Shown one piece after another: positions 55,151 through 64,000 of a DNA stretch of 64,000 bases (position 1 is the first letter of the stretch; every line of letters starts with the position of its first letter). Source of the stretch: Methylopila sp. Yamaguchi (GTDB lineage: Bacteria > Pseudomonadota > Alphaproteobacteria > Rhizobiales > Methylopilaceae); contig NZ_BAUX01000014.1 of assembly GCF_002897035.1 (NCBI RefSeq), positions 62,001 through 126,000 on the forward strand. Direction: 5' to 3'. The notes beneath the pieces are model-generated. The model was not told where the DNA came from. It did no database searches and saw only the letters and a list, made by a program, of their open reading frames with translations. The position numbers were made by a program, and so were the translations under genes.

Positions 55151-56404
55151 ATGGCCCGCATAGTGATGAAGTTCGGCGGCACGTCCGTCGCGACCGTCGA
55201 GCGCATCCGCAACGTCGGCGCTCACGTGAAGCGCGAGGTCGACGCCGGAAACGAGGTGGCGGTGGTCGTCTCGGCCATGGCGGGCGCGACCAACCAGCTT
55301 GTGGCCTGGACCCGGGAAGCCTCGGCGATCCACGACGCCCGCGAGTACGACGCGATCGTCGCGTCCGGCGAGCAGGTCACCTCGGGCCTGCTGGCCATCG
55401 TCCTGCAGGACATGGGCGTCCCGGCGCGCTCGTTTCAGGGCTGGCAGATCCCGCTTCGCACCGACGGGACCCATGGCTCCGCCCGCATCGAATCGATCGA
55501 CGGCTCGGCGCTGATCTCGCGCATGACGGACGGCCAGGTGCCGGTGATCGCGGGCTTCCAGGGCATTGCGCCCGACAACCGGATCGCGACCCTCGGGCGC
55601 GGCGGGTCGGACACCAGCGCGGTCGCCGTGGCCGCCGCCGTGGGCGCGGACCGCTGCGACATCTACACCGACGTCGACGGCGTCTACACCACCGACCCCC
55701 GCATCGTGCCCAAGGCGCAGCGCATGGAGCGCATCGCCTTCGAGGAGATGTTGGAAATGGCCTCGCTCGGGGCCAAGGTTCTTCAGGTGCGCTCGGTCGA
55801 GATGGCCATGGTGCACAAGGTCCGGGTGTTCGTGCGCTCGAGCTTCGACGCGCCGGACGCGCCGCAGGTCGGCCCGAACGGCCTGCCCCCCGGAACGCTT
55901 ATCTGCGACGAGGACGAGATCGTGGAACAACAGGTCGTCACCGGCATCGCCTACTCCAAGGACGAGGCCCAGATCACGCTCCGCCGCGTGGAGGACAAGC
56001 CGGGCGTCGCCGCGGGCGTGTTCGGTCCGCTCGCCGAGGCCGCGATCAACGTGGACATGATCGTCCAGAACATCTCCGAGGACGGACGCACCACCGACAT
56101 CACCTTCACCCTGCCGACGGGGGACCAGGAGCGGACGCTTCAGATCCTCGAGTCCAAGAAGGCCGAGATCGGGTTCAGCGAGCTCAACACCAACGCCGAT
56201 GTTTGCAAGGTGTCGGTCATCGGCATCGGCATGCGCAGCCACGCCGGCGTGGCGGCCCAGGCGTTCGAGGCGCTCGCGAAGCGCGGCGTCAACATCCGCG
56301 CGATAACGACCTCGGAGATCAAGATCTCCGTGCTGATCGACGCGGCCTACGCCGAGCTTGCCGTTCGAACGCTCCATTCGGTATACGGGCTCGACAAGGC
56401 CTGA
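55151..56404 (+). CDS. lysC: Aspartate kinase
   Basis: A 417-residue kinase for the first step of the lysine/threonine/methionine pathway. The catalytic domain has IVMKFGGTSVATVERI, VVVSAMAGATNQLVAW, SGEQVTSGLLA, GFQGIAPDNRIATLGRGGSDTSAVAVAAAV and TDVDGVYTTDPRIVP. Two C-terminal ACT domains (about residues 270-417) bind lysine or threonine for feedback control. Full length and intact. The gene cluster ubiG-lysC-ptsP-prfA-prmC is a familiar alphaproteobacterial order. Confidence 0.96.
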   Translation: MARIVMKFGGTSVATVERIRNVGAHVKREVDAGNEVAVVVSAMAGATNQLVAWTREASAIHDAREYDAIVASGEQVTSGLLAIVLQDMGVPARSFQGWQIPLRTDGTHGSARIESIDGSALISRMTDGQVPVIAGFQGIAPDNRIATLGRGGSDTSAVAVAAAVGADRCDIYTDVDGVYTTDPRIVPKAQRMERIAFEEMLEMASLGAKVLQVRSVEMAMVHKVRVFVRSSFDAPDAPQVGPNGLPPGTLICDEDEIVEQQVVTGIAYSKDEAQITLRRVEDKPGVAAGVFGPLAEAAINVDMIVQNISEDGRTTDITFTLPTGDQERTLQILESKKAEIGFSELNTNADVCKVSVIGIGMRSHAGVAAQAFEALAKRGVNIRAITTSEIKISVLIDAAYAELAVRTLHSVYGLDKA

Positions 56405-56496
56405 CGCGCCGGCGCCGTCGGGCCTCCAGCAACCACATGACTCAAGCTGCGCGGGGGCGTTGAAGGGCGCAAAGCCCCCCACCCGGAGAGCGGAAG

Positions 56497-58767
56497 ATGC
56501 GAGGCGCGTATGGCGGCCCGCGCGTGCTTTTGCGCCGGCTGCGGGAGGTCATGGCGGAGCCGGTCACGGCGCAGGAGCGTCTTGACCGGATCGTGGTGCT
56601 GATCGCCGCCAACATGGTGGCCGAGGTCTGCTCGGTCTACGTGCTGCGGTCCGACAACGATCTCGAGCTGTTCGCCACCGAGGGCCTGAACCGGGACGCG
56701 GTCCACCGCACCACCATGCGCAAGGGCGAGGGCCTCGTCGGCCTCGTCGCGGACGAGGCCGAGTCGGTCAACCTGTCCGACGCCCAGGCCCATCCCTCGT
56801 TCTCCTACAAGCCGGAAACGGGCGAGGAGATCTACCACTCTTTCATGGGCGTCCCGATCCTGCGCTCGGGCAACACGCTCGGCGTGCTCGTCGTCCAGAA
56901 CAAGGCCCACCGCACCTACTCCGACGAGGAGGTGGAGGCGCTCCAGACCACCGCGATGGTCATCGCCGAGATGGTGGCGAGCGGCGAGCTGTCCGGCCCG
57001 GGCGGGGCCGAGACGGTCGGCCGCAGGCCCGCGCATTCGGCGGGCGTGTCGCTGTCCGACGGCATCGGCCTCGGCCATGTGGTTCTGCACGAGCCGAAGA
57101 TCGTGGTGAAGAACTTCATCGCGGAGGACGTGAACAAGGAGCTGAAGCGCCTCGACGAGGGCCTCGTGCGGCTGCGCGCGTCGATCGACGTGCTTTTGGA
57201 CGACGGCGACGTCGCCCGCGCCGGCGAGCACCGCGACGTGCTCGAGACCTTCCGCATGTTCGCGCATGACCGCGGCTGGGGAAAGCGGCTGCACGAGGCG
57301 GTGATGACCGGCCTCACCGCCGAGGCCGCGGTCGAGCGGGTTCAGTCCGACACCCGCGCGCGCATGCAGCGCCAGACCGATCCCTACTTGCGCGAACGCC
57401 TGCACGACCTCGACGATCTGGCGCACCGCCTGCTGCGCGAGCTGGCGTCGCCAAACCACGCCTCCCAACCGCGTGAGGAACTGCCCGAGAACGCCATCGT
57501 CGTCGCTCGCTCCATGGGCCCGGCGGCGCTGCTCGAATATGACCGGACCCGTCTCCGCGGCCTCGTACTGGAGGAGGGCTCCGGCTCGAGCCATGTGGCG
57601 ATCGTCGCCCGCGCGCTCGGGATCGCGGCCGTTGGCCAGCTCGAGAACGCGACTGGGATCGCCGAGGCCGGCGACCCGATCATCGTCGACGGCTTTTCCG
57701 GCGAGGTTCACGTTCGCCCGACGCCCGACGTCGAGCGCGCCTACGCCGACAAGGTCCGCTTCCGCGCCCGCAAGCAGGAGCAGTACCGCGCGCTGCGCGA
57801 CCGTCCGTTCCGCACCCGGGACGGCGTCGAGGTGGCGCTGATGCTGAACGCGGGCCTGCTCGTCGACCTGCCGCACATCCCCGAGACCAACGCCGCGGGC
57901 GTCGGCCTTTTCCGCACCGAGCTGCAGTTCATGGTCGCGCCCTCGCTGCCGAAGACGGCAGCCCAGGAGGCGCTCTACCGCGCGGTTCTGGACGCGGCCG
58001 GCGACAAGCCCGTCACCTTCCGCACGCTCGACGTCGGCGGCGACAAGGTGCTCCCCTACATGCGGCTGGAGCCCGAGGAGAACCCGGCGCTCGGTTGGCG
58101 CGCGATCCGGCTCGGCCTCGACCGGCCGGCGCTGCTGCGCACCCAGATCCGCGCGCTGCTGCGTGCGGCCGGCGGGCGCGATCTGAGGATCATGTTCCCG
58201 ATGGTGTCCTGCGTCTCGGAGTTCGACGAGGCCAAGGCGATCGTCGAGCGGGAGCAGGTTCGCCTCGCGGCGCACGGCTTCGAGGCGCCCGCGAAGGTGC
58301 GCCTCGGCGTCATGGTCGAAGTGCCCTCGCTGCTGTTCCAGCTGGAGGAGATTGTCCGCCGAGTCGATTTCCTCTCGGTCGGCTCCAACGACCTGATGCA
58401 GTTCCTGTTCGCGGTCGATCGCGGCAACGCCAAGGTCTCCGCCCGCTTCGATCCGCTCGACGTCGCGTTTCTCAGAGCGCTGGCGCGCGTGACCGCGGTG
58501 GCGGGCGCCGCCGGCAAGCCGGTGACCCTCTGCGGCGAAATCGCGGCGCGGCCGCTGGAAGCCATGGCGCTGGTCGCCATCGGCTACCGCTCGATGTCGG
58601 TCTCGCCGGCCGCGATCGGCCCGGTGAAGTCCATGCTGCTGGACCTCGACGCGGGCGACGTCGCGAATTTCGTGCGCCCGCGCCTCGAGCGCTTCGACGG
58701 CGGGCACTCGCTGCGGGCGGAGCTCGGCGACTATGCGCGGTCCAGGGGGCTTCAGATCGAGCCGTGA
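56497..58767 (+). CDS. ptsP: Nitrogen-type phosphotransferase enzyme I (GAF-containing)
   Basis: A 756-residue protein that starts the PTS-Ntr phosphorelay from PEP to NPr and EIIA-Ntr. A GAF domain (about residues 15-155; [41 protein letters not shown]) leads to the N-terminal PTS domain, the mobile domain with the phospho-histidine ([20 protein letters not shown]) and the PEP-binding barrel ([49 protein letters not shown]). The relay senses nitrogen and potassium status. It overlaps prfA by 4 bp (GTGA). Confidence 0.96.
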   Translation: MRGAYGGPRVLLRRLREVMAEPVTAQERLDRIVVLIAANMVAEVCSVYVLRSDNDLELFATEGLNRDAVHRTTMRKGEGLVGLVADEAESVNLSDAQAHPSFSYKPETGEEIYHSFMGVPILRSGNTLGVLVVQNKAHRTYSDEEVEALQTTAMVIAEMVASGELSGPGGAETVGRRPAHSAGVSLSDGIGLGHVVLHEPKIVVKNFIAEDVNKELKRLDEGLVRLRASIDVLLDDGDVARAGEHRDVLETFRMFAHDRGWGKRLHEAVMTGLTAEAAVERVQSDTRARMQRQTDPYLRERLHDLDDLAHRLLRELASPNHASQPREELPENAIVVARSMGPAALLEYDRTRLRGLVLEEGSGSSHVAIVARALGIAAVGQLENATGIAEAGDPIIVDGFSGEVHVRPTPDVERAYADKVRFRARKQEQYRALRDRPFRTRDGVEVALMLNAGLLVDLPHIPETNAAGVGLFRTELQFMVAPSLPKTAAQEALYRAVLDAAGDKPVTFRTLDVGGDKVLPYMRLEPEENPALGWRAIRLGLDRPALLRTQIRALLRAAGGRDLRIMFPMVSCVSEFDEAKAIVEREQVRLAAHGFEAPAKVRLGVMVEVPSLLFQLEEIVRRVDFLSVGSNDLMQFLFAVDRGNAKVSARFDPLDVAFLRALARVTAVAGAAGKPVTLCGEIAARPLEAMALVAIGYRSMSVSPAAIGPVKSMLLDLDAGDVANFVRPRLERFDGGHSLRAELGDYARSRGLQIEP

Positions 58768-59852
58768 GCGTCGAACTTCCCCAAGACAAGCTGGAGGCTC
58801 TCGTCGAGCGCTTTGCGGCGGTCGATCACGCGCTCGGGCAGACGACCGAAGGCGCCGAGCTGGCGCGGCTCGGCCGCGAGCGCGCCGAGCTCGAACCCGT
58901 GGTCGAGGCCATCCGCGCCCTGCGCGCGACCGAGGACGAGATCCAGGACCTCGAACACATCGTCGCGGACGGCGGGACCGACGCGGAGATGCGGGACCTC
59001 GCCCGGGCCGAACTCGACGAGGCCCGCGGGCGCCGGGAGGAGGCGGCCGAAGCGCTGCAGATCGAACTGCTGCCGAAGGACGAGGCGGACGCGCGCGGCG
59101 TCATCCTCGAGGTCCGCGCCGGCACGGGCGGCGACGAGGCGGCGTTGTTCGCCGGCGACCTGTTCCGCATGTACCAGCGCTACGCCGACGGCTGCGGCTG
59201 GAAGGTCGAGGTGCTGTCGACCAGCGAAGGCGCCATGGGCGGCTATAAGGAGATCGTCGCCGAGATCGCCGGACGGGGCGTGTTCGGCCGCATGAAGTAC
59301 GAATCCGGCGTCCACCGCGTGCAGCGCGTGCCGGCGACCGAGGGCTCCGGCCGCATCCACACCTCCGCCGCCACCGTCGCGGTGCTTCCGGAGGCGGAGG
59401 AGGTCGACGTCGCGCTCGACGACTCGGAGCTCCGGTTCGACGTGTTCCGCGCGCAGGGCGCGGGCGGGCAGCACGTCAACAAGACCGAGTCCGCGGTGCG
59501 CGTGACGCATCTGCCGACCGGCATCGCGGTCGCCGTGCAGGACGAGCGCTCGCAGCACCGCAACCGCGCGCGCGCCATCGCGCTGCTACGCGCCAAGCTC
59601 TACGACATCGAGCGCGAGCGGGTGGACGGCGCCCGCGCCGACGCCCGCCGGCTGCAGGTCGGCTCCGGCGACCGGTCCGAACGCATCCGCACCTACAATT
59701 TCCCGCAGGGCCGCGTCACCGACCACCGCATCAACCTCACGCTCTACAAGCTCGACGCCGTGATGGAGGGAACCGCCCTCGGCGAGCTGATCGACGCCCT
59801 CTCGGCGGAGCAGCGCGCCCGGCTCCTGGCCTCTGAGGACGCGGCGGCGTGA
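58764..59852 (+). CDS. prfA: Peptide chain release factor 1
   Basis: A 362-residue factor for UAA/UAG codons. [16 protein letters not shown] carries the PAT codon-reading motif that marks RF1, and [19 protein letters not shown] the GGQ motif that triggers peptide release. The GTG start is in a GTGA overlap with ptsP. It is directly followed, with another 4-bp overlap, by prmC, whose product methylates this GGQ glutamine. Confidence 0.97.
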   Translation: MSVELPQDKLEALVERFAAVDHALGQTTEGAELARLGRERAELEPVVEAIRALRATEDEIQDLEHIVADGGTDAEMRDLARAELDEARGRREEAAEALQIELLPKDEADARGVILEVRAGTGGDEAALFAGDLFRMYQRYADGCGWKVEVLSTSEGAMGGYKEIVAEIAGRGVFGRMKYESGVHRVQRVPATEGSGRIHTSAATVAVLPEAEEVDVALDDSELRFDVFRAQGAGGQHVNKTESAVRVTHLPTGIAVAVQDERSQHRNRARAIALLRAKLYDIERERVDGARADARRLQVGSGDRSERIRTYNFPQGRVTDHRINLTLYKLDAVMEGTALGELIDALSAEQRARLLASEDAAA

Positions 59853-60700
59853 CCTTAGGCGAGGCCGCGCGCGCCGCTGCGTCGCGGTTCGCTCTAGCCG
59901 GGATCGACACGCCCGAGGCCGACGCCCGCGCACTCGTCCGCGAGGCTTTCGGCCTCGACGCCGCCCGACTGATCGCGCGCGCCGGCGATGCGGCGGACGT
60001 CCACGCTCTGGCGCGGCTGGAGCACCTTGTTCTGCGGCGTCTCGGCGGCGAGCCCGTCGACCGCATCCTGGGCCGCCGCGAGTTCTGGGGGCTCGACTTC
60101 ATGCTCGCGCCTGAGACGCTCGCCCCGCGCGCTGACACCGAGACCGTGGTGCAGGCGGCGCTTGACGCCGTCGGCGGAGGCGATCGCCCGCTCGCGGTTC
60201 TCGACCTTGGCGTCGGCTCCGGCTGCATCCTGCTAGCCTTGCTGTCCGAGCTTCCGAGCGCCACAGGGCTGGGCGTCGACCGCTCGTTCGGGGCGGCGCG
60301 CGCGGCGCGCGCCAACGCCGAACGCCTTGGCCTGGGACCCCGCGCGCACTTCGTCGTCGGCGACTGGGCGGCGGCGCTCGGGAGACGGTTCGACCTCGTG
60401 GTCTCGAACCCGCCCTATATCGCGAGCGCCGACGTGGCCGGGCTCGACCGAGAGGTGCGGGAGCACGATCCCGTCCGCGCGCTCGACGGCGGCGCCGACG
60501 GCCTCGACGCTTACCGCGCCATCGTCGCGGACCTGCCTGCGCGTCTCAACCCGGGCGGAGCCGCCGTGCTCGAACTCGGCGCCGGCCAGGAGCCCGACGT
60601 CGCCCGCCTCGCGCGGCAGGCCGGCCTGCGGGTCGACGGCGCCGCTTGGGCCGATCTCGGCGGGGTGCCGAGGGCGCTGGTCGTCCGGGCGGCCACGTAA
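59849..60700 (+). CDS. prmC: Release-factor glutamine methyltransferase
   Basis: A 283-residue SAM-dependent enzyme that methylates the GGQ glutamine of release factors. [31 protein letters not shown] is the conserved N-terminal block; motif [17 protein letters not shown] and the catalytic [12 protein letters not shown] (NPPY) are intact. GTG start in the GTGA overlap with prfA. Confidence 0.96.
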   Translation: MTLGEAARAAASRFALAGIDTPEADARALVREAFGLDAARLIARAGDAADVHALARLEHLVLRRLGGEPVDRILGRREFWGLDFMLAPETLAPRADTETVVQAALDAVGGGDRPLAVLDLGVGSGCILLALLSELPSATGLGVDRSFGAARAARANAERLGLGPRAHFVVGDWAAALGRRFDLVVSNPPYIASADVAGLDREVREHDPVRALDGGADGLDAYRAIVADLPARLNPGGAAVLELGAGQEPDVARLARQAGLRVDGAAWADLGGVPRALVVRAAT

Positions 60701-61070
60701 ACGGTAAAAACCCCCTTGGAAAGCGAAGGTCGAGCCGCTATCTTCGCTATCGGAATCGTCTGACGCCCGCCCGGTTCGCGAGAATTGTGGCTGAGAGCGA
60801 CGGACGGATAATTTCGAAACCGCGTGCGCACGGATCTGCCGGCGACCGGACTCGAAAGATCGACGCACCGCTTCGATCGCGCCTGATCGCCGCGCAGGGC
60901 TTTGGCTTTGCAGCGGACGCCGGGTCGCTTTGCGCGCCAGCTTAGGCCGGCGGCGCGGCGTGGCCGGGACGACGCCCGCTTCGGCGGGAAAGTCAGCGCG
61001 CGCCCGGATCCGGTCTCGGTCCCCGGCCCTGACGGGCCCTCAATCCAGAACGAGTGCTGATTTGAACGCC
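60701..61070. other. Intergenic region and leader upstream of the DUF4167 gene
   Basis: A 370-bp stretch with no supportable gene. Short frames exist but lack ribosome-binding sites. It contains several small GC-rich hairpins near 60940-61050 (for example CCGGCCCTGACGGGCCC), which may form a folded 5' leader for the DUF4167 message. No clear terminator for prmC was seen. Confidence 0.5.
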
Positions 61071-62090
61071 ATGAGGCAAGGACAAGCGAAGCGCCTCCGC
61101 GGGCGCAACCGCGGCGGTGGCGGCGGTGGTGGGGGCGGCGGCGGCGGAGGCGGCAAGGGCCCGAACCCGCTGACCCGCAGCTACGAGTCGAACGGTCCCG
61201 ATGTGAAGATCCGCGGCACCGCGGGCACCATCGCGGACAAGTACGTCCAGCTGTCGCGCGACGCGACGTCCTCGGGCGATCCGGTCGCGGCCGAGAACTA
61301 CATGCAGCACGCCGAGCACTATTACCGGCTGCTCGCGGCGGCGCAGGCGCAGTATCAGCCTCACCAGACCTTCGTGCGCGCCGACGCCGACGATTTCGTC
61401 GATCCGGACGAGAGCGACGACGGCCTGGAGGGCGGCGAGCCGAACGGCTACGGCCCGTCCAACGGCCAGAGCAACAGCCAGCCGGCCTACGGCGCGGAGC
61501 GCCAGGGCGGCGGACAACGCCATCAGAACGGTCGTCCTCAGGGCGGCGGCCAGAACTATGGCGGCGGTCAGAATCCTTACGCCGGCGGCGGCCAGGGCGG
61601 GCAGAACTCTCAGAACGGCGGTCCGAACGCCGGCGGCCAGAATGCCGGCGGCCAGGGCGGCTTCGGCGACCAGCCGCGTCGGTTCGACCGCAACGACCGG
61701 CGCGACCGCAAAGACCAGCCGCGCGGGCCGCGCCCCGAGGCGACGGACGACGAGCCGGCGGCCAACGGGCTTCCGGCCTTCATCACCGGCGGCGCGGCGC
61801 AGCCGGCTCCCGCTCCGGCGCCCGTCGTCGCGGCTCCGGCGCCCGCTTCCACGGCTCCCGCCTTCGCCGGCGAACCGGAGGAGCCGAAGACGGCCGACGT
61901 CGCGGAAGCTCCGCTCGCCGCGGCGCCCGCCGACGAGGCGGTCTCGACTGACGAGCAGGCTGAAGGCCGGGCGCCGGCCCGGGGTCGTCGCCGTCGCTAT
62001 GGGCGTTACGGCCGCGGCGCGGCCGGCGAGGAGGGCGCGCCGGCGATGGCCGGCGACGCCTCCCCGCCGTCGGACGTCGCCACCGACTAA
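61071..62090 (+). CDS. DUF4167 protein, glycine-rich, probable RNA-binding
   Basis: A 339-residue protein. After a basic MRQGQAKRLRGRNRGG start and a run of 14 consecutive glycines, the DUF4167 core is clear: GPNPLTRSYESNGPDVKIRG and IADKYVQLSRDATSSGDPVA, then AENYMQHAEHYYRLLAAAQAQ. The rest is disordered: Gln/Gly/Asn-rich (residues 140-205), a DRNDRRDRKDQPRG basic stretch, Ala/Pro-rich, then a basic RGRRRRYGRYGRG end. Proteins of this group lie after prmC in Hyphomicrobiales; an RNA-binding role has been proposed but I cannot confirm it. The ATG at 61071 follows the family start. Confidence 0.9.
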   Translation: MRQGQAKRLRGRNRGGGGGGGGGGGGGGKGPNPLTRSYESNGPDVKIRGTAGTIADKYVQLSRDATSSGDPVAAENYMQHAEHYYRLLAAAQAQYQPHQTFVRADADDFVDPDESDDGLEGGEPNGYGPSNGQSNSQPAYGAERQGGGQRHQNGRPQGGGQNYGGGQNPYAGGGQGGQNSQNGGPNAGGQNAGGQGGFGDQPRRFDRNDRRDRKDQPRGPRPEATDDEPAANGLPAFITGGAAQPAPAPAPVVAAPAPASTAPAFAGEPEEPKTADVAEAPLAAAPADEAVSTDEQAEGRAPARGRRRRYGRYGRGAAGEEGAPAMAGDASPPSDVATD

Positions 62091-62110
62091 GGGTCTCGGA
62101 CTGACGCATG

Positions 62111-62146
62111 AAAAAGGCCGGAGCGGCGACGCTTCGGCCTTTTTTG
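62111..62146 (+). terminator. Rho-independent terminator after the DUF4167 gene
   Basis: AAAAAGGCCGGAGC and GCTTCGGCCTTTTTT pair (with one G-T), loop GGCGAC, then a T run; 20 bp after the stop codon. Confidence 0.9.
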
Positions 62147-62256
62147 TCGCAGGTGCATAGGTCGATCTTGGCGACCATACCGTGCGCTCCATTTCGGCGA
62201 TCACGCGGCGTTGATGGGGGATCGACGAGGCGGTTTTTCCTCCGGAAGACGTCGCC

Positions 62257-63546
62257 ATGAACACGGTCGCCGCGCTCACCACGCTCAACTTCCTCCTGGC
62301 CGACGTTCGGGACGGGCTCGGTCCCTATCTCGCGATCTTCCTTCAGGGCCAGGGCTGGTCTGCGATCGACATCGGATACGTCCTGACCATCGGCGGTCTC
62401 GCCGGCATGATCGCGACGACGCCGATGGGCGCCTTCGTCGACGCCACCCGGCGCAAGCGCGTGGTCACGCTGGTCGCCGCGATCGCGGTGACCGCCGCCT
62501 GCCTCGCGATTCTGTATTTTCCAAGCTTTCCCGTCGTCGCGATCAGCCAGGCGCTCACCGGGGTGGTCGGCGCCGTGATCCCTCCCGCCATCGCCGCGAT
62601 GACGCTCGGGATCGTCGGGCCGAAGGAGTTTTCGCACCAGATCGGCCGAAACGAAGCGGCCAACCACAGCGGCAACGTCGTCGCGGCGGTCGCCTGCGCG
62701 GGTTTTTCCTACCTCGTCGGCATCCAGGCGGTGTTCTTCGTGATGATCGCGATGGCGGTCGGTTCGATCGCCGCGACGCTCGCCATCAGGGAGAGCGCGA
62801 TCGACCACGACGTCGCCCGAGGCCTCGACAAGGGCGCCGGGGATAACGGCGCGTCCGGGTTCTCGGTCCTGCTGAAGACGCCGGCGCTGCTGATCTTCGG
62901 CCTTATCCTCATGCTCTTCCACTTCGGCAACGCGCCGATGCTGCCCTTGGTCGGGCAGCGCATCGAAGCGCTCGGACTCGGCAACGCCGTGTTCTGGACC
63001 AGCGTCGCCATCATCGTCGCCCAGGCGGTGATGGTGCCGATGGCGCTGTTCGCCGCGCGGATCGCCGAACGCTACGGCTACGCGCCTCTGCTGCTCGCCG
63101 CGCTCGTCGCTTTGCCGGTCCGCGGGATCGTGGCCGCCTCTGTGACCGACGCCTGGATCGCGATCCCCGTGCAGATGCTCGACGGCGTCGGCGCCGGCAT
63201 CCTGAGCGTCGTGACGCCCGCGCTCGTCGCACGCATCCTGCGCGGCACCGGCCGATTCAACGTCGGCCTCGGCGCGGTGATGACCGTGCAGGGGATCGGC
63301 GCGAGCCTCAGCACCACCGCCGCGGGCTATCTCGTGCAGGACGGGCGGGCGTGGCTGTCGGCGCTCGGCGTCGAGACCGGCTTTACCGGCTACGGCGTCG
63401 CCTTCCTCGGCCACGGAGCCGTGGCGCTGGTCGCGCTAGCGGTCTTCCTCGCCACCATGCGGCTGATGCCGCTCGAGCCCGAGTCGGGGCACGTCCGCGG
63501 GGGCGCCGCAAGCGGCCCCGGCGCGCCCACGCCCGCGACGGCGTAA
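62257..63546 (+). CDS. MFS transporter, unknown substrate
   Basis: A 429-residue protein with about twelve membrane helices. The N-terminus AALTTLNFLLADVRDGLGPYLAIFLQGQGWSAIDIGYVLTIGG has the MFS fold, and the loop between helices 2 and 3, MGAFVDATRRKRVV, is motif A-like. The middle loop is about residues 180-210; the final region KPLEPESGHVRGG-like tail is hydrophilic. There are GGAAG and an ATG start. No regulator or partner gene shows what is moved. Related proteins are annotated as putative drug or sugar exporters without proof. Confidence 0.85.
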   Translation: MNTVAALTTLNFLLADVRDGLGPYLAIFLQGQGWSAIDIGYVLTIGGLAGMIATTPMGAFVDATRRKRVVTLVAAIAVTAACLAILYFPSFPVVAISQALTGVVGAVIPPAIAAMTLGIVGPKEFSHQIGRNEAANHSGNVVAAVACAGFSYLVGIQAVFFVMIAMAVGSIAATLAIRESAIDHDVARGLDKGAGDNGASGFSVLLKTPALLIFGLILMLFHFGNAPMLPLVGQRIEALGLGNAVFWTSVAIIVAQAVMVPMALFAARIAERYGYAPLLLAALVALPVRGIVAASVTDAWIAIPVQMLDGVGAGILSVVTPALVARILRGTGRFNVGLGAVMTVQGIGASLSTTAAGYLVQDGRAWLSALGVETGFTGYGVAFLGHGAVALVALAVFLATMRLMPLEPESGHVRGGAASGPGAPTPATA

Positions 63547-63561
63547 GGGCCCGGCGGTGAT

Positions 63562-64000
63562 CTACGCCGTCGCGAGCGTGATCGGCGCGCCCACCTCGAG
63601 CCGGCCTGATGTCGTCACCTCCACATAGACCCCGCAGTCGGCGTGGCCGAGGCTCTTCATCAGCGTCGCGGGGATCTTGAGGTCGCGCTCGGCGGTCGTC
63701 GGGTTCACATTGGTCGCGGCGCAGCGCACCGTACGTTTGACCACCGTCATGCGGACCTCTCCGGAGACGAGCTCGCGGCCGGTCCAGTCCAGCTCCTCCC
63801 AGGCGTCGAAGCCCTGGATTTCCAGGTTGCCCCGGAAGCGCAGCGGATCGACGTCCGCGCTCACCATCGCGCCGACCGCGGCCACGCTCGCGTGGTTGAT
63901 CAGCGAGAGAAAGCCCCTGGCGGTGTCGGAGAACGTGTGGCCGCCCGGCGCGGGAAGCACCGTCAGCGGACCGTTCAGCTCGCCGTCCATGAATTCGGTG
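63562..64000 (-). CDS. MOSC-domain protein, C-terminal part (5' end outside window)
   Basis: About 145 residues run in from the right edge: GPLTVLPAPGGHTFSDTARGFLSLINHASVAAVGAMV, DPLRFRGNLEIQGFDAWEELDW, MTVVKRTVRCAATNVNP and a LMKSLGHADCGVYVEV end. These match the second half of the MOSC domain (molybdenum cofactor sulfurase C-terminal), with the likely sulfur-handling Cys in RCAATNV. The ATG seen at 63990 is probably internal, since the frame continues to the edge. The molybdenum hydroxylase at 45224-47912 uses a related cofactor, but the link is only suggestive. Confidence 0.87.
   Translation of the reverse strand, partial: TEFMDGELNGPLTVLPAPGGHTFSDTARGFLSLINHASVAAVGAMVSADVDPLRFRGNLEIQGFDAWEELDWTGRELVSGEVRMTVVKRTVRCAATNVNPTTAERDLKIPATLMKSLGHADCGVYVEVTTSGRLEVGAPITLATA

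Noticed and set aside
61113-61157. The GGC-rich run as a simple repeat or possible assembly artefact
   Set aside because: It encodes the glycine run of the DUF4167 protein in frame, with varied codons (GGT, GGC, GGG, GGA), so it is probably real coding sequence.

Overview
The window is uniformly GC-rich chromosomal DNA from an alphaproteobacterium, most likely of the order Hyphomicrobiales (Rhizobiales). The reasons are gene content and order: ubiG/lysC/ptsP/prfA/prmC followed by a DUF4167 protein, SRP RNA/dnaX/ybaB/recR, a membrane-anchored cytochrome c beginning MDSFELNKIAGAV, an extended alphaproteobacterial PstA, a DUF930 protein and an EVE-domain protein. I cannot name the genus. Most of the window is housekeeping DNA with dense, translationally coupled operons (many 4-bp ATGA/GTGA overlaps). 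I see no rRNA, CRISPR array, prophage or insertion sequence.

Layout. 1-1073: the tail of a LysR regulator and a small membrane protein. 1078-6270: a polysaccharide/glycan group (methyltransferase, WecG-type glycosyltransferase, flippase, GT4 glycosyltransferase, secreted GH5-type hydrolase). 6303-9248: prephenate dehydratase and kdsB, then a tandem di-heme cytochrome c. 9432-18084: a Yej-type peptide ABC importer with two tandem binding proteins, two permeases and a double ATPase; a PIN-domain toxin-antitoxin-like pair sits between the second permease and the ATPase gene. 18081-22011: Nudix hydrolase, tsaD, gpsA, EVE protein, methyltransferase. 22021-31224: ppk2 facing away from the phosphate regulon phoR-pstSCAB-phoU-phoB, with a clear Pho box before pstS and a frameshift inside pstA. 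31354-35158: a second polysaccharide group (GNAT/FemAB-like protein, O-antigen polymerase/ligase-like protein, Wzz-like protein).

35245-44936: nudC, SRP RNA, dnaX-ybaB-(membrane ORF)-recR, then rimM, rpsP and ffh on the minus strand, then dapF and a ketopantoate reductase. 45224-47912: a two-subunit molybdenum hydroxylase of the isoquinoline oxidoreductase type. 48072-52816: tRNA-Thr(GGU), small proteins, a PoxB-type pyruvate dehydrogenase, a cold-shock protein, a SleB-type cell-wall hydrolase and a DUF930 protein. 53011-60700: a membrane diguanylate cyclase, ubiG, lysC, ptsP, prfA, prmC. 61071-64000: a glycine-rich DUF4167 protein, an MFS transporter and a partial MOSC protein.

How the parts work together: the phosphate genes form one sensing, uptake and storage block (PhoR/PhoB sense, PstSCAB imports, PhoU links them, Ppk2 handles polyphosphate). 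The two glycan groups carry polymerase, flippase and chain-length functions that together resemble parts of a Wzx/Wzy export route. The rest is translation, replication, cell-wall and amino-acid housekeeping. No wholly new system is evident. The best candidates for a second look are the PIN module embedded in the yej operon, the recently duplicated cytochrome domain and the pstA frameshift.
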